Source: Schleiferiaceae bacterium (GTDB lineage: Bacteria; Bacteroidota; Bacteroidia; Flavobacteriales; Schleiferiaceae). Taken from it: a stretch of 64,000 bases of DNA. The stretch is from contig JAQWXR010000050.1 of the NCBI GenBank assembly GCA_029254375.1, forward strand, positions 1-64,000, read 5' to 3'. Each line of letters begins with the position of its first letter. Within the stretch, counting starts at the first letter, position 1. Of this stretch, positions 60,217-64,000 are shown in pieces. The translations under genes and the position numbers were made by a program. A model generated the notes under the pieces. That model saw nothing but the letters and a program-made list of their open reading frames with translations. It did not search any database and had not been told where the DNA came from.

Positions 60217-61080
60217 ATGCGTCAATTAAAAATTACGAAGCAGGTCACCAACCGTGAAACGGCCTCCTTGGACAAATATCTCCAGGAGATCGGCAAAGTG
60301 GAGTTGATTACTGCGGAAGAAGAAGTAGAGCTCGCTCAGAAAATCAAGGCAGGTGATCAACGTGCCTTGGAGAAACTCACCAAAGCCAATTTGCGCTTTG
60401 TGGTTTCTGTGGCCAAGCAATACCAAAATCAAGGGTTAACACTTCCTGACTTGATTAACGAAGGCAATCTAGGTTTGATTAAAGCAGCCCAGCGTTTCGA
60501 CGAAACCCGTGGCTTCAAGTTCATCTCCTATGCTGTTTGGTGGATCCGCCAGAGTATTCTTCAAGCCTTAGCAGAGCAATCTCGAATTGTGCGTCTTCCC
60601 TTGAACAAGATTGGCTCCATCAATAAGATTAACAAGGCCTATGCCTCCTTAGAACAGGCCCACGAACGTCCACCTAGTGCCGAAGAAATCGCCACAAAAC
60701 TGGAAATGAGCGAAATGGACGTCAAAGAGTCTATGCGCAATAGTGGCCGCCACGTATCGATGGATGCTCCTTTGGTAGAAGGTGAAGACAGCAATTTGTA
60801 CGATGTCTTGAACTCGGACGATTCGCCCAACCCGGATGACGCATTGATGGTGGATTCACTCCGCACGGAAATCGAGCGCTCCCTGGCGACCTTGACTCCA
60901 CGCGAAGGTGACGTCATCCGATTGTACTTCGGTCTAAACGGACAGCATCCACTGACCTTGGAAGAAATTGGTGAGAAGTTTGACTTGACTCGGGAACGCG
61001 TTCGCCAAATCAAGGAAAAGGCCATTCGGCGTTTGAAGCATACTTCTCGAAGCAAAATCCTTAAAACCTATCTCGGTTGA
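60217..61080 (+). CDS. rpoD: Primary RNA polymerase sigma factor (RpoD/SigA)
   Basis: 287-residue sigma-70 family factor. It begins directly with region 1.2 ([20 protein letters not shown]), with no region 1.1 or spacer, as usual for the Bacteroidota primary sigma factor. Region 2 has [20 protein letters not shown] and the -10-binding [20 protein letters not shown]; region 3 starts [19 protein letters not shown]; region 4 has [20 protein letters not shown]. It directs transcription from the TAnnTTTG promoters seen here. The 79-nt gap after pnp (60138-60216) shows no clear perfect -7 box. Confidence 0.95.
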   Translation: MRQLKITKQVTNRETASLDKYLQEIGKVELITAEEEVELAQKIKAGDQRALEKLTKANLRFVVSVAKQYQNQGLTLPDLINEGNLGLIKAAQRFDETRGFKFISYAVWWIRQSILQALAEQSRIVRLPLNKIGSINKINKAYASLEQAHERPPSAEEIATKLEMSEMDVKESMRNSGRHVSMDAPLVEGEDSNLYDVLNSDDSPNPDDALMVDSLRTEIERSLATLTPREGDVIRLYFGLNGQHPLTLEEIGEKFDLTRERVRQIKEKAIRRLKHTSRSKILKTYLG

Positions 61081-61082
61081 TG

Positions 61083-61090
61083 TATTTTTG
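61083..61090 (+). promoter_or_regulatory. Putative -7 promoter box for lipoprotein gene
   Basis: TATTTTTG, a perfect TAnnTTTG match starting 2 nt after the rpoD stop and ending 5 nt before the next ATG. Confidence 0.6.
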
Positions 61091-61095
61091 AGCCT

Positions 61096-62451
61096 ATGGC
61101 TCTAAGATCCCTCCTCACTCTTACAGCCACCCTGCTTATAGCAGCGGTGGCTTTTTCTTGTTCCCCCCACAATCAAGCGCTCAAGCGTAGTAAAAAACTG
61201 GCGTCGGCCGGTCTCACCTATGAGGCCACGGTCATGTCCCTCGAGGCACTCGAGCGGAAGCCTGGCCATCAAAAAGCTATGATTCAGGTCAAGACCTATG
61301 GTGAGAAAGAAATCAAAGCGCAGCTACGTGAATTTGAAAAACTCGCTGAGGCCGGACAAACCGTGAGCGCTTTGGATGCCTTTGTCCGTGCACGCGACCT
61401 TGAGGATCGGGCCAATGCAGCGGGGGTTTTGCTTTCTGGTACCTCGGTTCATATTTCGGAGTACAATGGCCTCAAACAGAACTTTGTCAAAGACCTGGTG
61501 CAACAGGGCATGGCTGCCATGGAAGGCGATGATTTTACAGGGGCCGAGCGATTGTATGGCCGTGCTTTAAAGTACAGTCCCGAAAATGCCCAAATCCAAG
61601 AAGCTTGGCGCTCTGCAGTTTCGGAACCTATGCACCGAGAGGCGCACCGCATGTACGCCAACCAGAAATACCGGGCGGCATTCTACACCTGGGCAGATAT
61701 GGAAGAGCGGACGGGTCAATCCTATCTCGACAGCCGACAGTACCAGGACTCAGCGGTGTTCCATGGCATGGTGACGGTGGGCATCCGAGACATTTTGGCA
61801 CCCACCCGTCAAGAATTGAATTTGAGCCAAAGCATGCGGGCAGATTTGATTAATAATTTGGTTCGAACCGACGACCCATTCATTGATTGGATTGACTGGA
61901 ATGATCAGACGCGTTACCAATCCAACGAGCAACCTGACTATCTCTTGGAAATGGAAATGACGGACTGGACTGAAGTCCCCGGGACCATGTCGCGTTACGA
62001 GCGTCAAGGCTACCGCAAAGAAATCGTGGACAAGAAAAATCCGGACACGGGTGTCGTGACTAAAGAAACGGTCTACCATAAAGTGGTTTATTTCGATGTG
62101 GACTACCGCGTCTTCATTCATGGCGCACTTAAGTTCACCTTGGTGGACCCGTTAAAGCGTTCCATCTTGACCTCACGTGAGGTGGAAGAACAGAGCGAGC
62201 GCATTATTGCATCCGCAGAATACAGTGGCGATCCGGCCAATCTCTACCCAGGTCAATGGTCGAATATTTCGGAAGCCAAGACGACAGACCAAGTGCAGTA
62301 TGGCCAAAAAGGAAGGCTCGATAGCCGATTCCGCACTACGTACAACCCTCGCGTCGTTCAAGACATGCGCGAAACGGTCAAAAACAGCTTGGTCAAGAAA
62401 GCCAGCGTCACCTTGATCGAGACGCTCAACTCCCCGCTTTTCCTGCAATAA
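61096..62451 (+). CDS. Uncharacterised lipoprotein with TPR-like repeats
   Basis: A 451-residue protein. The signal peptide ends AVAFSC, giving a lipidated Cys22. Helical repeats resembling TPRs cover residues ~30-210 (ASAGLTYEATVMSLEALERK, LVQQGMAAMEGDDFTGAERL, AHRMYANQKYRAAFYTWADM). The second half is beta-rich with no family that I recognise; EMEMTDWTEVPGTMSRYERQ and VYHKVVYFDVDYRVFIHGAL look like one compact domain. It lies between rpoD and tmRNA, which gives no functional clue. Outer-membrane or periplasmic attachment is likely. Confidence 0.8.
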   Translation: MALRSLLTLTATLLIAAVAFSCSPHNQALKRSKKLASAGLTYEATVMSLEALERKPGHQKAMIQVKTYGEKEIKAQLREFEKLAEAGQTVSALDAFVRARDLEDRANAAGVLLSGTSVHISEYNGLKQNFVKDLVQQGMAAMEGDDFTGAERLYGRALKYSPENAQIQEAWRSAVSEPMHREAHRMYANQKYRAAFYTWADMEERTGQSYLDSRQYQDSAVFHGMVTVGIRDILAPTRQELNLSQSMRADLINNLVRTDDPFIDWIDWNDQTRYQSNEQPDYLLEMEMTDWTEVPGTMSRYERQGYRKEIVDKKNPDTGVVTKETVYHKVVYFDVDYRVFIHGALKFTLVDPLKRSILTSREVEEQSERIIASAEYSGDPANLYPGQWSNISEAKTTDQVQYGQKGRLDSRFRTTYNPRVVQDMRETVKNSLVKKASVTLIETLNSPLFLQ

Positions 62452-62480
62452 GCCTTCGCAAGGCAGAGAGCCCAAATGCC

Positions 62481-62488
62481 TACCTTTG
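62481..62488 (+). promoter_or_regulatory. Putative -7 promoter box for ssrA
   Basis: TACCTTTG, a perfect TAnnTTTG match, 19 nt before the mature 5' end of tmRNA. The short leader would be removed by RNase P. Confidence 0.65.
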
Positions 62489-62507
62489 CTCCTGCATTCA
62501 ACTGCAT

Positions 62508-62899
62508 GGGGCTGACCGGTATTGACAGCAAGATGAAGGGGTTTGTAAGCATGCCGAGCTATTCGATTGATGCTCGTTAATTCAATATCGGAATCTATAA
62601 TTGGCGAGTCTAACTACGCTCTTGCCGCTTAATCATCCGATAGGAGACTAAGCTAATTCCGCACTAGGTGCGGAAGCGGGACATCCCTCAAAATCCCCGT
62701 CCTACGGAGTTTGATCAAGGGGTGCTGAAAAGGTGGGAATAGGAGGTCCTGAGCTGCGGGGGGCCTTTGAAAATTTAGCAGATAGGCTTGTGGTGGGGTG
62801 TTTGTTCTCAGCCATAGGATGAAAATCAATGACAAAATAAGCATGTAGAAAGCATATCGTTTCCTTGTCTGGACGCGGGTTCGATTCCCGCCAGCTCCA
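62508..62899 (+). ncRNA. ssrA: Transfer-messenger RNA (tmRNA)
   Basis: A 392-nt RNA that frees stalled ribosomes by trans-translation together with SmpB. The 5' end GGGGCTGACC and 3' end CAGCTCC pair as a 7-bp tRNA-like acceptor stem with one G-U pair, followed by the discriminator A. The T arm (GCGGGTTCGATTCCCGC), the conserved GACTAAG-like and GGATGAAA regions, and the GCATGCCGAG box near the 5' end match known tmRNAs. The CCA end is not encoded: the bases after the discriminator are CAT, so CCA must be added later. The tag reading frame is inside. Together with its terminator it fills the only gap above 300 nt in the window (62452-63010). Confidence 0.96.
62603..62632 (+). other. tmRNA proteolysis tag reading frame
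   Basis: Resume codon GGC followed by an open frame that reads GESNYALAA and ends with TAA. The C-terminal ALAA is the usual ClpXP degradation signal; the Gly-Glu-x-Asn-Tyr form is typical of Bacteroidota tags. Confidence 0.93.
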
Positions 62900-62921
62900 C
62901 ATGGTGGTTCCACCTCCGATT

Positions 62922-62950
62922 AGCCAGCGAACGAGGTTCGCTGGCTTTTT
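62922..62950 (+). terminator. Intrinsic terminator of ssrA
   Basis: An 11-bp perfect stem (AGCCAGCGAAC with GTTCGCTGGCT), a 3-nt loop and a run of T, 22 nt after the mature tmRNA 3' end. Confidence 0.92.
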
Positions 62951-63010
62951 CATTCAAATCCACCACCGGTCTCAAACAACAAACGAACTACGCAACAAAC
63001 GCGAGCAGCC

Positions 63011-64000
63011 CTAAGGCCACTGCACCTGCTGGCCTGTGAACGCCGCCCATTCGGCGAGGAGCTGCAGGTGGGCAGCCACGGCCTGATTGCGATTGATCAG
63101 CGCATCGAGGTATGCAAGTTCACGTTGATTCTTCATAAAAACCGAAGAATAGCCAAGGGCAAAGGATTGCTCCTCGAGTTCCCAGAGCTCACGGTAGGTG
63201 GCTGCTTGGGTATACATGGTTTGCACGTTAGCCAGGCTGGTGGGCCATTGTTGGGACCATTGTACCTCACGATTTAAGGCTTCTTGATCAAAGAAGTCTT
63301 GGCCAAGGGTCATTTCCTGGAGGTATAGGGATGCAAGTTGGCGTTCAGATCGATTTTTACGGTTGAAGCCAGGGATATCCCAAGCCACTTTCCACGAGGA
63401 CCCATATGGATTGAAGGAATCGGCATACTGCCAACCGATCACATTGACGTTCGGGGCGTTCCAGCGCTGCATCTGCTCAAATCGTAGCTGCGTCCTCGCT
63501 TGATTTTGTTTAGCTTCCCAAAGTTGGCGTTTGGGCGCTTGCTCTAGCGCAGGATTCCCTCGTAAACCCACAAATTGGTAAAAGGGGTCTTCAAATGCGA
63601 GGGCCTGCCACTGGCGACCAGCGCCCTCCGGGCCCAAAAAGCTTTGAAGCACCTGTAAAGCCGCTTGTTCGCTTTGCAACGCTTGTAGAAATTGGCTTTG
63701 GCGCATGACCTTGTAGGCAAAGAGCTCAAGGGTGTCTTTTCGGGCGGAGGCACCCAAAGAATAGGAGGCGCGAATCTGCGCCAATTGGGCCTCCAGGCGC
63801 GCCAGGGAAGCAGTGTAGACCTCTCGTTCACGACGTGCCACGCTCCAAGCAACGAAGCGCTGAAGCGCTTCCTTGGCTACTTCTTGTTCGATCACGTACA
63901 ATTCTGCTTTGGCGACAGCCACCTCGCGTTGCGCCACGTTCACTTTTTGCTGAGATTCTGAATACCAAAGTTGTGGACCCACAGGAACGGATAGGCCTAG
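63011..64000 (-). CDS. TolC-like outer-membrane efflux protein (5' end outside window)
   Basis: The C-terminal 329 residues of an outer-membrane efflux channel. The frame runs off the right edge without a start: the upstream codons read LGLSVPVGPQLWYSES, continuous with the domain. Long amphipathic helices with regular Ala/Gln/Leu spacing (LASLYLQEMTLGQDFFDQEA, VAKAELYVIEQEVAKEALQR) and the barrel-type GLRGNPALEQAPKRQLW are typical of the TolC/OEP family. It probably pairs with a periplasmic adaptor and an RND pump encoded beyond the window. A GTG at 63982 would be an internal start only. Confidence 0.83.
   Translation of the reverse strand, partial: LGLSVPVGPQLWYSESQQKVNVAQREVAVAKAELYVIEQEVAKEALQRFVAWSVARREREVYTASLARLEAQLAQIRASYSLGASARKDTLELFAYKVMRQSQFLQALQSEQAALQVLQSFLGPEGAGRQWQALAFEDPFYQFVGLRGNPALEQAPKRQLWEAKQNQARTQLRFEQMQRWNAPNVNVIGWQYADSFNPYGSSWKVAWDIPGFNRKNRSERQLASLYLQEMTLGQDFFDQEALNREVQWSQQWPTSLANVQTMYTQAATYRELWELEEQSFALGYSSVFMKNQRELAYLDALINRNQAVAAHLQLLAEWAAFTGQQVQWP

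Noticed and set aside
62870-62899. tRNA-like T arm suggesting a tRNA gene
   Set aside because: No D or anticodon arm fits nearby; the piece is the 3' tRNA-like domain of tmRNA.
62653-62953. Open reading frames on the minus strand with a Gly-Asn-Arg-Thr-Arg-like start
   Set aside because: They lie across the tmRNA. This pattern is the well-known translation of the conserved T arm, not a protein.

Overview
The window comes from a bacterium of the phylum Bacteroidota, most likely order Flavobacteriales. Base composition is close to half G+C by eye. Five signs support this: a protein ending in a type IX secretion sorting domain, PorT of the type IX secretion apparatus, a short (287-residue) primary sigma factor, CarB without the C-terminal allosteric domain, and repeated promoters matching the Bacteroidota -7 box TAnnTTTG instead of a Shine-Dalgarno signal. 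A tmRNA gene encodes the tag GESNYALAA. The family cannot be fixed from sequence reading alone. The genome is compact: genes are mostly 0-150 nt apart, many overlap by 4-14 nt, and several convergent pairs overlap at their 3' ends.

Layout. 1-9.3 kb: secDF (cut by the window edge), a T9SS-exported FG-GAP protein, a DCC-family protein, mdh, gyrB and an outer-membrane barrel. 9.3-18.6 kb: a large TPR protein coupled to that barrel, ftsE, a two-domain glycosyltransferase fusion, queA, a secreted nuclease/phosphatase-like protein and an Omp28-like lipoprotein. 18.6-28.4 kb: pyrG-yidC, a TonB-dependent receptor with holA and rlmH, then nadC, a YihY membrane protein and a DUF2147 protein. 28.4-35.7 kb: a surface-polysaccharide block with two GT4 glycosyltransferases, a flippase, a sulfotransferase and a YfhO-like membrane protein. 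35.9-39.0 kb: carB and rpmH (the latter only 52 codons). 39-48.5 kb: SDR, 2OG-Fe(II) oxygenase and ABC exporter, then divIC-mutA-mutB-meaB, a DUF7935 protein and an aminotransferase. 48.5-55.5 kb: trkH, menG, porT, an rRNA/tRNA methyltransferase, rpe and tamL. 55.5-64 kb: fbaB, accD, rpsO, pnp, rpoD, an uncharacterised lipoprotein, ssrA (tmRNA), and a TolC-like protein cut by the right edge.

Function. Most genes are housekeeping: DNA topology and replication (gyrB, holA), transcription (rpoD), translation and RNA turnover (rpsO, rpmH, pnp, rlmH, queA, ssrA), nucleotide and central metabolism (pyrG, carB, mdh, rpe, fbaB, accD, nadC), and propionyl/methylmalonyl-CoA metabolism (mutA, mutB, meaB). 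The rest builds the envelope: SecDF, YidC, TamL, PorT, TPR/barrel, TonB receptor, TolC and the polysaccharide block. I see no insertion sequences, prophage, CRISPR array or defence island.

The most notable observations are six genes whose start codon lies only 3-5 nt after a perfect -7 box (probable leaderless mRNAs), a fused double glycosyltransferase, a strong terminator embedded inside the coding sequence of the convergent neighbour, and the unusually short MutA/MutB pair. I found no clear candidate for a wholly new biological system.
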